Source: PALSA-600 sp963842335
GTDB lineage: Bacteria > Actinomycetota > Thermoleophilia > Gaiellales > Gaiellaceae
Assembly: GCA_963842335.1 (NCBI GenBank)
Contig: CAWJGF010000019.1
Coordinates: forward strand, 43,680 to 107,679
Length of the DNA: 64,000 bases
Reading direction: 5' to 3'
The first letter of the stretch is position 1, and each line of letters begins with the position of its first letter. Position numbers and translations under genes: made by a program. This document shows positions 23,324-32,154 of this stretch, one piece after another. The notes beneath the pieces are model-generated. The model was given only the letters and a program-made list of their open reading frames with translations, was not told where the DNA came from and made no database searches.

Positions 23324-24511
23324 ATGGACTTGATGGACGAGTCCGAGACCGAGACCATTCGAGCTCTCGCCCACGAACTCGCGGGTGAGCCCGGCGCGGG
23401 GACGCCAGAGGAGAACTGGCTGTCGGCGGAGCGCGAGCTCGCCGTCACCCACGACTACGACACACCGGACCGCGACCTCGAGCAGACCGGCGTGCAGCTC
23501 TCACGACACCCGCTCGAAGCAGGTGTCATCTGGCGGCTGACCCTGCCGCGCGGCGAGCGAGTCGAGATCTGGACGACCGGAACCGAGGGGCTCGCTCCTC
23601 CGGGCGAGATCGCAGAGTTGATCAACGGCGTGGCTGCGGGGAAGCTCCTCGTGCCCGCCGCGCCGCGCAGCGACGATCCGGGCGCGCGGCGACTACGCGA
23701 GATGTTTCTCGAGCAGCGGCAGGCGCTCCTCGGGCACGAGCCTGGCGTGCGGCTCGGCGCGGATCCCGAGAACCTGCATAGGCACCGCGTCGCAGCGAGG
23801 CATGCCCACGCGTTCCTCCGTTCGACCCGTCACTACGTCGACTCCGACTGGCGGCGTCGGCTCTCGGGACCGCTCGGCAAGCTTGGCGCGGCCACCGGCC
23901 CGGTGCGTGACCTCGACGTCGTGATCGAGCACGTGCAGGGTGAGCTCGACGGGCTCGAGCCGCGCGATCGAGCCGCCGGCGAGTCGCTCCTTGCGAGGCT
24001 GGAGCTCGAGCGGGAGCGCGCACGCCGCTCTCTCCTGGACGTGCTCGGCGGCGACGAATACCGCGCTTTGCTCGCCCGCCTACGGCTGCCGCCGAGGCTC
24101 GCACCAGGCATCGAGTCGATTCCGCTTCGGCGCATCGCGCGCAAGGAATTCGCCCGGCTCGGGACGCACGTCGGGCGCCTCGGCGAACACCCCGGCGAGC
24201 AGGCTCTGCACGAGCTTCGGATCACGCTGAAACGAGCGCGTTATGCGGCCGAGCTCTCGGCGCCCATCGGCAAGCGCGGCAGACGGTTCTTCGCCGACGC
24301 CAAGGTGCTGCAGGATCTCCTCGGGGAGTATCAGGACGCGGTGATCGCCGAGCAGCGATTGCGCTCAGCGACCGTAGTCGATCCGGCGACCGAAGCCGCG
24401 TTCGTCGCCGGCCGGCTCGCCGAGCGCCAGCATGCGCGCCGTACGACGGTGACGAAGCGCCTGCCCGCCGCGTGGAAGCGGCTGCGCAAGAGTGGCTCTC
24501 ACCTCGGCTGA
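23324..24511 (+). CDS. CHAD domain protein with degenerate CYTH-like N-terminus
   Basis: A 395-residue protein. The C-terminal two thirds is a CHAD domain: conserved His and Arg in NLHRHRVAARHAHAFLRSTRHYV, the PVRDLDV loop, ELRITLKRARYAAEL and LQDLLGEYQDAVIAEQRL. These basic residues bind phosphate or polyphosphate. The N-terminal part resembles a CYTH domain (triphosphate tunnel) in ERELAVTHDYDTPDRDLEQTGVQLSR and VIWRLTLPRGERVEIW but lacks the leading ExExK, so catalysis is doubtful. ATG 23324 or ATG 23333 may be the start. A role at polyphosphate granules is inferred from family knowledge. Confidence 0.85.
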   Translation: MDLMDESETETIRALAHELAGEPGAGTPEENWLSAERELAVTHDYDTPDRDLEQTGVQLSRHPLEAGVIWRLTLPRGERVEIWTTGTEGLAPPGEIAELINGVAAGKLLVPAAPRSDDPGARRLREMFLEQRQALLGHEPGVRLGADPENLHRHRVAARHAHAFLRSTRHYVDSDWRRRLSGPLGKLGAATGPVRDLDVVIEHVQGELDGLEPRDRAAGESLLARLELERERARRSLLDVLGGDEYRALLARLRLPPRLAPGIESIPLRRIARKEFARLGTHVGRLGEHPGEQALHELRITLKRARYAAELSAPIGKRGRRFFADAKVLQDLLGEYQDAVIAEQRLRSATVVDPATEAAFVAGRLAERQHARRTTVTKRLPAAWKRLRKSGSHLG

Positions 24512-24546
24512 CCGGTTCGCCCCGGCACGGCGCCGGACGACGACGC

Positions 24547-25107
24547 TCAGTGGTACGCCGCGAACACGTCCGCGCACAGCCGAAGCAGGTGCTGCGCGAA
24601 CGTCCGCGCAGTCGTGAGGGCCGATCCGTGCGCAAGCGCGAACTTCGTCACGACGTCGCCCGGAATGAGCGTGCAGGTGAACGTGCCCGTGCGAGCATCG
24701 ACCACCGACGGGACCCGTCCGCCTTGATACCCCCACTTGGCGCGCTGGCCGACGCCCGTCAGCGCTCGGAACGTTCCGTACGGGCGGTCGCCGACGTGCT
24801 TCCACAGCATCTGGTCGCCGTCGTCGATCCGGAGAAACACCTGAACGCCGTCGACGAGCGCGTTCCCTCCCCTCGCCGAGAACGCGCAGTCGCTCGAGCC
24901 GCCCAGGTGGATCGGAGCAAGCGGCGTCGTGAAGAGCGCACGGACGTGCTCGTCTTGAATCGAACGGCAGAGCTTCCGGTACGTCGACTCGCTGGGCGGC
25001 GCGGCGGCCGAGGCCGCCACCGAGAGCGCGAGCAGCCCTCCGGCAGCCAGGCAGACGACCGTCGCGCGCAAGCCGACCCGCCGCAAGGGATGCTCGCGCA
25101 ATGCCAT
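24547..25107 (-). CDS. Secreted hypothetical protein
   Basis: A 186-residue protein with a signal peptide (basic RRVGLR, hydrophobic core, cleavage likely after AASAAA near 35). The mature domain has YRKLCRSIQDEHVRALF and GGSSDCAFSA with paired cysteines, then TFTCTLIPGDVVTKFALAHG and a C-terminal LLRLCADVF. Four conserved-looking Cys could form two disulphides. I do not recognise the family. ATG 25107 is unambiguous, and the gene stands alone between two rightward genes. Confidence 0.65.
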   Translation of the reverse strand: MALREHPLRRVGLRATVVCLAAGGLLALSVAASAAAPPSESTYRKLCRSIQDEHVRALFTTPLAPIHLGGSSDCAFSARGGNALVDGVQVFLRIDDGDQMLWKHVGDRPYGTFRALTGVGQRAKWGYQGGRVPSVVDARTGTFTCTLIPGDVVTKFALAHGSALTTARTFAQHLLRLCADVFAAYH

Positions 25108-25212
25108 GGCGGGACTCTACGGCTGCCGCCGCCGAGGAACACCTCGTGATCTCTGTCCTCGCTCAAGCCGCTTCCGCGGACGAGGCTTGCCCGACGGCCA
25201 CATAATCCCGGC

Positions 25213-25665
25213 ATGGACGAGGAGAGCAAGGACGAGCGGGTCAATCGGGAACTGCTCGAGCTCCTGAACGAGCTGCGGATTGCACTCCCCGGCGTACAGG
25301 TGCTGTTCGCGTTCCTGCTCACGATTCCATTCGCACGAGGGTTTCCGACGACGACGCGACCCGAGCGCCACCTGTACTTCGGGGCGCTGACCTCGGCGAT
25401 GATCGCCACGGTCCTCCTGATGGCGCCGGGCGCCTACCACCGCATTCTGTTCCGCCATCACGACAAGGAACTGCTGATCAGGCACGCGAACCGCCTTGCA
25501 ATCGCCGGAATGGTGGCACTGGCGATCGCCCTGTCGCTCAGCTTGTTCCTCGTCACCGAGTACGTCTTCAGCGACACCATCGCGGCCGTCACGACCGGCA
25601 TCCTGGCCGCCTTGATCTTCGTCCTCTGGTACGCGCTCCCCATGTGGCTCCGGCTGACGCGATAG
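25213..25665 (+). CDS. DUF6328 family integral membrane protein
   Basis: A 150-residue protein with an acidic amphipathic N-terminal helix (RVNRELLELLNELRIALPGVQVLFAFLLTIPF) and four hydrophobic segments at about 33-50, 60-78, 92-115 and 122-142. The LRxALPGVQVLFAFLL block and the APGAYHRILFRHHDK loop are characteristic of DUF6328. The function of the family is unknown. The start ATG at 25213 is clear. Confidence 0.8.
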   Translation: MDEESKDERVNRELLELLNELRIALPGVQVLFAFLLTIPFARGFPTTTRPERHLYFGALTSAMIATVLLMAPGAYHRILFRHHDKELLIRHANRLAIAGMVALAIALSLSLFLVTEYVFSDTIAAVTTGILAALIFVLWYALPMWLRLTR

Positions 25666-25737
25666 CGGTCGCCGGCCCGCCCGGCGCACGGTTGGCAACG
25701 GCCTGCCGAGAGAACAGCGTGTAGAAATACGAGGCGA

Positions 25738-25971
25738 ATGGGCGGACAGATCGATCCACTCGGGACGCGAAAGGATGCGCTCGATGCGTTCCTCGAGGCG
25801 AAGGTCGGTGAGGGCTTCAAGATCGAGACTCACACCGACGTGCACGCGATCATCGTCGAGCCTTCGTCGCGCTCGGCCCTCGGTCGTGGCGGAGATGCGG
25901 GCCGCCTCGTGATCGAGGTCGACGAGGACGGGATCGTCAGCTCGCGCCCCGCCGAGCCGCGTCGGAGTTAG
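25738..25971 (+). CDS. Small hypothetical protein
   Basis: A 77-residue soluble protein beginning GGQIDPLGTRKDALDAFLEAKVGEGFKIETHTDVHAIIVEP. The sequence alternates like a two-strand/one-helix fold and ends in an acidic strand (GRLVIEVDEDGIVSS). I do not recognise the family. It ends 4 bp inside the convergent sigma-factor gene. Coding quality is reasonable for its length, but there is no independent support. Confidence 0.5.
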   Translation: MGGQIDPLGTRKDALDAFLEAKVGEGFKIETHTDVHAIIVEPSSRSALGRGGDAGRLVIEVDEDGIVSSRPAEPRRS

Positions 25972-27212
25972 GCCTCGGTGGTCTCGGCGAGCCGGCGGGT
26001 GAGGAACCGGCGCTCGGCCTCCGTGCCGACGAGCTCGAGCGCGGCGCGGTAGCTCGCTGCGGCCTCGGCTGTGCGGCCTGCCCGGCGTAGAAGGTCGGCC
26101 CGTGTCGCGTGCAGGAGGTAATACCCCGAGAGCTTCGGCTCGAGCGTGTCGAGTCTCGCAAGGGCCGAGGTGGGGCCATCTGCCATCGCCACGGCCACCG
26201 CGAGGTTGAGCTCGACGACCGGCGAAGGAAGCAGTTCCGCCAGTCGCTCGTACAGACCGGCGATCGATGCCCAGTCCGTCTCACTCGCGCTCCTTGCCGC
26301 CGCATGAAAGCTCGCGATCGCTGCTTGCAGCTGGTACGGCCCAATGCGATCGCGCGACAACGCATGGCCGAGGAGTACCTCCGCCTCCGAGATCGCGCTG
26401 CCGTCCCAGGCCGAGCGGTCCTGCTCCTCGAGCGTCACGAGATCGCCTTCGCTGTCGAGTCGCGCGAGCCGGCGCGACGATTGGAAGAGCATCAGCGCGA
26501 GCAGACCCGCGGCCTCTGGCTCGTCGGGCATGAGCTCCACGAGCGCTCGGGTAAGCCGGATCGCATCATTGGCGAGCTGCTGACGAATCAGGTCGGCCCC
26601 GGCCGACGCCGAATAGCCCTCGTTGAAGAGCAGGTAGAGCACCGCGAGCACGCCTGTTGTGCGCGGCGGCAGCAGTTCGGGAGGCGGCACGCGATAGGGA
26701 ATGCCGGCGTTTCGAATCTTCTGCTTGGCGCGGACGAGGCGCTTGGCCATCGTCTGCTCGGGCACGAGGAATGCGCGAGCGATCTCGGCCGTGGTGAGTC
26801 CGGCAAGCAAGCGGAGGGTCAACGCGACGCGCGCTTCGAACGCGAGCGCCGGATGACAGCACGTGAAGATCAGGCGCAGGCGGTCGTCTGGGAACTCGCT
26901 TTCAGGCATCTCCTCCTCCTCCAGCGCCACCACCGCGGGGTGCTCCGCGCCGACGATCTGCAGCTTTGCCACCTCGACAGCACCGCGACGTAGGCGATCG
27001 AGCGCCCGGTTGCGTGCAACTGTCGTCAGCCACGCCCCCGGGCGATCCGGTACGCCGTCGCGCGGCCACGTTCGCATCGCCTGTTCGAACGCTTCCTGCG
27101 CACATTCCTCCGCAAGGTTCCAGTCACCGGCGACGCGGATCAGCGTCGCGACGACACGGCCCCACTCGTCTCGAAAGGCGTCGGCGATCGCCGCTTCCGT
27201 CTCGGCGGTCAG
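25968..27212 (-). CDS. ECF42-type RNA polymerase sigma factor with C-terminal TPR-like extension
   Basis: A 414-residue alternative sigma factor. From the proposed CTG 27212, the N-terminus reads TAETEAAIADAFRDEWGRVVATLI then NLAEECAQEAFEQAMRTW, which is region 2 of ECF sigma factors; LTTVARNRALDRLRR completes it. Region 4 follows near 155-205 (FEARVALTLRLLAGLTTAEIARAF). The rest is the helical, TPR-like domain of the ECF42 group, which regulates without a classical anti-sigma factor. No ATG, GTG or TTG exists in frame before ATG 27077, and starting there would delete most of region 2. The CTG overlaps the DGPF stop (CTGA), implying coupling. Confidence 0.85.
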   Translation of the reverse strand: MTAETEAAIADAFRDEWGRVVATLIRVAGDWNLAEECAQEAFEQAMRTWPRDGVPDRPGAWLTTVARNRALDRLRRGAVEVAKLQIVGAEHPAVVALEEEEMPESEFPDDRLRLIFTCCHPALAFEARVALTLRLLAGLTTAEIARAFLVPEQTMAKRLVRAKQKIRNAGIPYRVPPPELLPPRTTGVLAVLYLLFNEGYSASAGADLIRQQLANDAIRLTRALVELMPDEPEAAGLLALMLFQSSRRLARLDSEGDLVTLEEQDRSAWDGSAISEAEVLLGHALSRDRIGPYQLQAAIASFHAAARSASETDWASIAGLYERLAELLPSPVVELNLAVAVAMADGPTSALARLDTLEPKLSGYYLLHATRADLLRRAGRTAEAAASYRAALELVGTEAERRFLTRRLAETTEA

Positions 27213-27550
27213 TCCTGCCAGAACGCCCTGACCTCCACGAACCCGAATCTCGCGACCGGGTGCTTCGACGCCACCTCGATCGCCTCGTCGAGATCAGCAC
27301 ACTCGACGATGTCGTAGCCGCCGATCTGCTCCTTCGTCTCGGCAAACGGCCCGTCGGCGATCAAGACCTCGTCGTCACGAACGCGGACCGTTGTCGCGTC
27401 TGTGCTCGAAGCGAGCCGGTTCCCCTGCAGCCGTACCCCCCGCCCGTCCATCTCGCTCACCCACGACTCGGTGCCCTGCTGCATGCGCGCCTGATCATCG
27501 GGACTGAGCTCGAGCGTCTCGTCTCCGCCGATGAAGAGCAAGTACTTCAT
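27209..27550 (-). CDS. YCII-related DGPF-domain protein
   Basis: A 113-residue protein of the YCII/DGPF superfamily, named for its conserved motif, here IADGPFAETKEQIGGYDIVECADLDEAIE (about 73-101). It starts MKYLLFIGGDE after a GGAGG ribosome site. DGPF proteins are the usual genomic partners and likely targets of ECF42 sigma factors; that pairing is seen here with a 4-bp gene overlap. The biochemical function is unknown; some YCII proteins bind small ligands or have weak dechlorinase or lactonase activity. Confidence 0.88.
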   Translation of the reverse strand: MKYLLFIGGDETLELSPDDQARMQQGTESWVSEMDGRGVRLQGNRLASSTDATTVRVRDDEVLIADGPFAETKEQIGGYDIVECADLDEAIEVASKHPVARFGFVEVRAFWQD

Positions 27551-27795
27551 GGTCGTCCTCCTTCGTTCGATGCCACGGTAAACGGAACCGCGACGCGAGG
27601 AGTCCGGCGCGGTCGTCGATCTCCCGCTGCTCCGAGCCGGATCTCGGGCGATACGCCTCGGTCAGCATGTAGCCATAGAACGGTCCCATTGTCAGGACGA
27701 CGAACGGGAAACGGCGAGCAGGACATCTAGAGGTCAATGTGCTTGAACCCGAACGAGTGAGACGCCGGCTGCTACCGGCGGTTGATCGAGTCGGA

Positions 27796-28977
27796 TCAGG
27801 CAACCAGCGTCGATCGCGACCCACGCGCGAGCACGAGGCCCGTTTCCGGATCGAAGAAATGCAGACGCCGGTGATCGATCGCCAGCTCGACCTCCGCGCC
27901 GGTCGGGATCGCTCGCTTGACGTCGACACACGCGGTAAACAGAGCGCGGTCGCCCGCGAACAGCTTGCCGCCGTCGTCCTCCTCGTCGGACGCTGCGCGC
28001 ACCGCGTCGGCGGAGACTCTCGGGGCGTCGAGGGTGAAAATCACGTGGTACTCCGAGCCCAGATCTTCGACGACATCGGGCTTGACGCGCACGCGCGGTA
28101 GGTCCGCCGCTGCCGTCGAGCCCTGCTCGAAATCGGTCGGGCGAATGCCGAGGATGAGCCGGCCGTGCAGTCCGGCGGCCGGCGAGGACGAAGGCAGGTC
28201 GAAGCTGATGCCGGCGAACGAGACGCGGCCATTCGTGACGTCGGCGTCGATGAGGTTCATCGACGGCGAACCGATGAACGCGGCGACAAAGAGATTCACA
28301 GGAGCATGGAAGAGGTTTTGCGGTGTGTCGAACTGCTGCAGCACGCCTTCGCGAAGCACCGCGACTCGCTGCCCGAGCGTCATCGCTTCAACCTGGTCGT
28401 GCGTCACGTACACGGTCGTGACGCTCAGTCGCTCGTGAAGCTTTGCGAGTTCCGCGCGCATGGACACGCGCAACTTCGCGTCCAGGTTGGAGAGCGGCTC
28501 GTCCATGAGAAACGCCGTCGGCTCCCGCACGATGGCCCGACCCATCGCCACCCGCTGCCTCTGCCCGCCGGAGAGGGCAGACGGCTTGCGGTCGAGCAAC
28601 TCCGCGAGCCCGAGCGTTGCCGCGACCTCGTTGACGCGCCTGCGCCACTCTGCCTTCGGCAGCTTCTTCAACTTCAACCCGAACGCGAGGTTCTCCCGCA
28701 CCGTCATGTGCGGGTAAAGGGCGTAGTTCTGGAAGATCATCGCGATGTCGCGATCCTGAGGCGGTTTCTCCGTGACATCGACGTCGCCGATCGAGATGTC
28801 GCCGAAGGTGACATCCTCGAGGCCGGCGATCATGCGCAGCAGCGTCGACTTTCCGCAGCCGGACGGGCCGACGAGAACGCAGAACTCACCCTCGGCGATC
28901 TCCAGCGACAGGTCATCGACGGCTTTGACGCCGTTCGGATACACCTTCGTGACCTCCTCGAGTGAGATCCCACTCAT
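27796..28977 (-). CDS. Sugar ABC importer ATP-binding protein (UgpC/MsmK type)
   Basis: A 393-residue ATPase energising the sugar importer of this operon. Walker A is GPSGCGKST, the Q loop is in FQNYALYPHMTV, the signature is LSGGQRQRVAMGRA, Walker B is AFLMDEPLSNLD and the switch His is in VTHDQVEAM. A C-terminal OB-fold/TOBE domain covers about 240-375. ATG 28977 forms an ATGA overlap with the melA stop and is preferred over upstream codons inside melA. It is the last gene of the operon. Such ATPases may serve several importers. Confidence 0.95.
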   Translation of the reverse strand: MSGISLEEVTKVYPNGVKAVDDLSLEIAEGEFCVLVGPSGCGKSTLLRMIAGLEDVTFGDISIGDVDVTEKPPQDRDIAMIFQNYALYPHMTVRENLAFGLKLKKLPKAEWRRRVNEVAATLGLAELLDRKPSALSGGQRQRVAMGRAIVREPTAFLMDEPLSNLDAKLRVSMRAELAKLHERLSVTTVYVTHDQVEAMTLGQRVAVLREGVLQQFDTPQNLFHAPVNLFVAAFIGSPSMNLIDADVTNGRVSFAGISFDLPSSSPAAGLHGRLILGIRPTDFEQGSTAAADLPRVRVKPDVVEDLGSEYHVIFTLDAPRVSADAVRAASDEEDDGGKLFAGDRALFTACVDVKRAIPTGAEVELAIDHRRLHFFDPETGLVLARGSRSTLVA

Positions 28978-30293
28978 CGCGCCACCACCGGCTCCTCGAC
29001 CCCGCCACGCAACGCCGCCGGAATCAACTCGCCGTGCGCGCGGGTCAGCTCGTCGCACAGCTCATCGATCTGGTCGAGCGTCAGTGTCGCCGAAGTATTC
29101 GGGTCGAGCAGCGCTGCGACTCGAATGTAGTCGGGACGCTCGTCGAGCACTGCGCGAACGGTCAGCTCGACGACATTTGCGTAGGTGCGGTTCAGCGCCG
29201 CGAGCTGCGGCGGATAGTCGAGCACCTGCGTCGGCCGCAACCCGTTTCGCTCGACGACGCACGGGACCTCGACGCACGTTCCTTCCGGCAACGCAGGGAT
29301 CAGGTTCGTGTTCGCGACGTTCCCGTACACGACGCTCGGCTCGCCGGTGACCATCGAGTTGATGATCGTGGCTGCGTACTCGCTCGAGCGCGCGAGCGGC
29401 ATCGCCTCACCGCGCTCGAGCAGCTGCTTCACCCTCTCGAACTCGATGAGATTGTCTTCACTCCGTCGGATGTACTCCCCCACCGGGATGCGATAGCGAT
29501 CGAGCTCCTGGTCATGTCGCATCAACCACGGAACATATTCCGCCGCATGCTCGCTCGACTCCGTCTGGAAGTAGCCGAAGCGCTGGTAGAGCCCGACTCG
29601 CACGCGGCGCCGCAGCTCGGGATCGCCGGCGATTCGCTCGTCGAGGCGGGGATACAGCGACTCGCCGTTGTGCTCGAAGCGCAACAGGAAGGCCTGATGG
29701 TTGATCCCAGCCGTGACGAAGGTGACCTCTTCATGCGGGACTCCAACGAGCTCTGCCAGGTCGCGGACAGTCGCCTGCACGGAGTGGCAGAGGCCAACCA
29801 CGCGCTGCGTCGGCGTGCCTTGGTAGACGAGCTGGCACAGCATCGGCATCGGGTTCGTGTAGTTGAGAAGCCACGCTTGCGGACAGAGCTCGGCCATTTC
29901 ATTCCCGAGCGCGAGCATGTGCGGCGCCGTCCGCAGGGCGCGAAAGATGCCGCCGACGCCGAGCGTGTCTCCGATCGTCTGTCGCAAGCCGTAGCGCTCG
30001 GGAATCTCGAAGTCACGCAGCGTCGCATCATGGCCGCCGATCTGGACCATGTTCAGGACGAAGTCTGCCCCGGCGATTGCGCCGCGCCGGTCGTCATGGA
30101 TTGAGATCACCGGATGCGCGTCGCGCTCGCGGGCAACCCACCGGGCCATGCCTTCCCCGACGCGGAGGCGCTCCGAGTCAATGTCATGGAGCGCGATCTC
30201 AGCGTTCCGGAGCGCCGGCAGCGCAAGGATGTCACCGAGAAGATTCTTCGTGAAGACGACGCTTCCGGCGCCGATGAATGCGATGCGTGTCAA
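28974..30293 (-). CDS. melA: GH4 family alpha-galactosidase (NAD- and Mn-dependent)
   Basis: A 439-residue glycoside hydrolase family 4 enzyme that cleaves alpha-galactosides such as melibiose by an NAD-dependent redox mechanism. The NAD-binding N-terminus is IAFIGAGSVVF; QIGGHD, the substrate-type block TIGDTLGVGGIFRALRT (about 109-125), the metal Cys in GLCHSVQ and the metal His in GINHQAF are all present. The GDTLGxGGxxRALRT block follows MelA rather than 6-phospho-glucosidases. The start is TTG 30293 in a TTGA overlap. It sits inside the importer operon between permease and ATPase genes. Confidence 0.88.
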   Translation of the reverse strand: MTRIAFIGAGSVVFTKNLLGDILALPALRNAEIALHDIDSERLRVGEGMARWVARERDAHPVISIHDDRRGAIAGADFVLNMVQIGGHDATLRDFEIPERYGLRQTIGDTLGVGGIFRALRTAPHMLALGNEMAELCPQAWLLNYTNPMPMLCQLVYQGTPTQRVVGLCHSVQATVRDLAELVGVPHEEVTFVTAGINHQAFLLRFEHNGESLYPRLDERIAGDPELRRRVRVGLYQRFGYFQTESSEHAAEYVPWLMRHDQELDRYRIPVGEYIRRSEDNLIEFERVKQLLERGEAMPLARSSEYAATIINSMVTGEPSVVYGNVANTNLIPALPEGTCVEVPCVVERNGLRPTQVLDYPPQLAALNRTYANVVELTVRAVLDERPDYIRVAALLDPNTSATLTLDQIDELCDELTRAHGELIPAALRGGVEEPVVAR

Positions 30294-31195
30294 CCTTTGT
30301 TCGCGCCCAGTGTGAGCCCGTTGACGAAGTGCCGCTGCAGGGCCGCGAACACGAGCACCGTCGGGATCGCCGTCATCAGTGCCCCGGCTGCCAGCAGGTT
30401 GTTGTCGGTGAAGAACTCACCCTGCAGGTTGTTCAGCGCCGCGGTGATCGGGCGCTTGCTGCCGTTCTGGATCAGGATCAGCGCCCAGAGGAAGTCGTTG
30501 TAGATGAACGTGAACTCCAGCGTCGCAAGCGCTGCGAGCGCCGGTTTGCAGAGGGGCAGGATGATCTTGAAGTACTGGCGTGCGACGCCGGCACCATCTA
30601 CGCGCGCAGCCTCGGTGAGCGACTTCGGGATCGTCTTCATGTAGTTCGAGAGCACGAACGTACAGAAGCCGGTCTGGAAGGCAACGTTGATCAGGATCAG
30701 GCCGAGATACGAGTCGTAGAGAAGGCCCGTGTCGGAGAGCCACGTCGGCAGCGGAATGTCCAGATAGAGCCGGTAGAGGGGCTGCAAGATGACCTGCTGC
30801 GGCAGCAGGTTCGCGGCCAGGAAGAAGATCAGGAGCGGCACGTTCCACCAGAAGCTGTAGCGCGAGATCACGAACGCGAGCGCCGACGAGAAGAGCAGGA
30901 TCAGGAAGATCGCGGGGATCGCGACGATGATCGAATTCCAGAAGTAGTGCGGCAGGTCCGCCTGCGTGTAGGCAGCCTTGAAGTTGTCGAAGTTGAAGTG
31001 CTTCGGCCATGAGACATAGCCGTACTGAGAGGTATCGGCATACGGTCGAAAGGCCGTGAAGATGGCCCAGAGGATCGGCGAGATCCAGAGCAGTGTCACG
31101 AGCGCCAGGAACAGGTGCAAGACGACCCGGCCGGGGCGGAGTGTGCGCCGGTTCGGTCGACGGCGCGCCCGTCCCTCGGCGGTCGTGCTGGTCAC
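30290..31195 (-). CDS. Sugar ABC importer permease, MalG-like
   Basis: A 301-residue inner-membrane permease with six spans and the cytoplasmic EAA loop EAARVDGAGVARQYFKIILP near 205-224, where it docks onto the ATPase. A basic N-terminus (RRRPNRRTLRPGR) precedes helix 1. GTG 31195 overlaps the upstream permease stop by 4 bp (GTGA). It pairs with the next gene as a MalF/MalG-type heterodimer forming the sugar channel. Confidence 0.93.
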   Translation of the reverse strand: MTSTTAEGRARRRPNRRTLRPGRVVLHLFLALVTLLWISPILWAIFTAFRPYADTSQYGYVSWPKHFNFDNFKAAYTQADLPHYFWNSIIVAIPAIFLILLFSSALAFVISRYSFWWNVPLLIFFLAANLLPQQVILQPLYRLYLDIPLPTWLSDTGLLYDSYLGLILINVAFQTGFCTFVLSNYMKTIPKSLTEAARVDGAGVARQYFKIILPLCKPALAALATLEFTFIYNDFLWALILIQNGSKRPITAALNNLQGEFFTDNNLLAAGALMTAIPTVLVFAALQRHFVNGLTLGANKG

Positions 31196-32136
31196 GCCTC
31201 GACCTCTTGGAAGCTGTTCCAGACGAAGATGATGATCGGGACGAGTGAGATCATCAGCAACACCACGGCGATCGCGGAGCCGTAGCCGATCCGGCTCGCC
31301 TCGCCGATGATGTTGTCGGTAATCAGGACGGAGAGAAGCTCGAGACCGTTGCGGCCACTGTTGATGATGTAGACGATGTCGAAGGCACGCAGCGCCTCGA
31401 TCACGGTGATCACGACGATGACGATGTTGATCGGCTTGAGCGCCGGCAGCACGACTTTGAAGAACGCGCGCACCTCACTCGCGCCATCGATTGCCGCTGC
31501 CTCGCGGAGCCCCGGGTCGAGTGCCTTCAACCCGGCCAGGTAGATGATCATCACGTAGCTCGCATGCCGCCAGCAGGCGAACACGAGGACGGCCCAGAGA
31601 TTGATCTTCGGATTTCCGAGCCAGTCGATCAGATGGCCGTGCTGGGGGTCTTCGAAAAGAGCGTTCAGCAGACCCTGCGTCGGCGACAGGAACAGCTCGG
31701 CGATCAGCCCGATGATGGCGGGCGCGATCACGACGGGGATGTAGAGCAGGCTCTGGTAGATCCGTGAGCCGCGCAGCTGCTTGTCGAGCTGGTAGGCGAG
31801 GAACATCCCGAACGGCGTCCCGACGAACGCGAGTGCGAAGAGCCATTCGAGGTTGTGCTCGAATGCCGGCCAGAAGGGCGGATAGATCGTCGCGATCTGG
31901 CGGTAGTTGGTCGTGCCGATCCAGTGGATCGTGTGCACGCCGCCGATCCCGTCCCAACTCGTGAACGAGAGCAGGATCGAGGCGATCGTCGGAAACCAGA
32001 TCAGGCTCCCGGTGACGATGAGTGGGATCCCGACCATGACCGTGATCGTGATCCGGTCGGCGCCCGAGAGACGGACGGCGCGCTTCCTGCGTCGCGCGCC
32101 GTCCGTTCTCGCGTTCCCTGCGATGTCGGTCGCCAT
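31192..32136 (-). CDS. Sugar ABC importer permease, MalF-like
   Basis: A 314-residue permease with six spans and the EAA loop EAAAIDGASEVRAFFKVVLP near 225-244. The first helix follows a basic cytoplasmic leader. ATG 32136 lies 18 bases after the binding-protein stop. Together with the MalG-like gene it makes the transmembrane part of the CUT1-class importer of oligosaccharides. Confidence 0.93.
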   Translation of the reverse strand: MATDIAGNARTDGARRRKRAVRLSGADRITITVMVGIPLIVTGSLIWFPTIASILLSFTSWDGIGGVHTIHWIGTTNYRQIATIYPPFWPAFEHNLEWLFALAFVGTPFGMFLAYQLDKQLRGSRIYQSLLYIPVVIAPAIIGLIAELFLSPTQGLLNALFEDPQHGHLIDWLGNPKINLWAVLVFACWRHASYVMIIYLAGLKALDPGLREAAAIDGASEVRAFFKVVLPALKPINIVIVVITVIEALRAFDIVYIINSGRNGLELLSVLITDNIIGEASRIGYGSAIAVVLLMISLVPIIIFVWNSFQEVEA

Positions 32137-32154
32137 CGCCTCGAGGCTATAACC

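Noticed and set aside
27551..27795. Leftward segment reading FPFVVLTMGPFYGYMLTEAYRPR that might be a gene remnant
   Set aside because: Short, without a start or recognisable family, and the downstream part runs into the DGPF gene in another frame; too weak to call a pseudogene.
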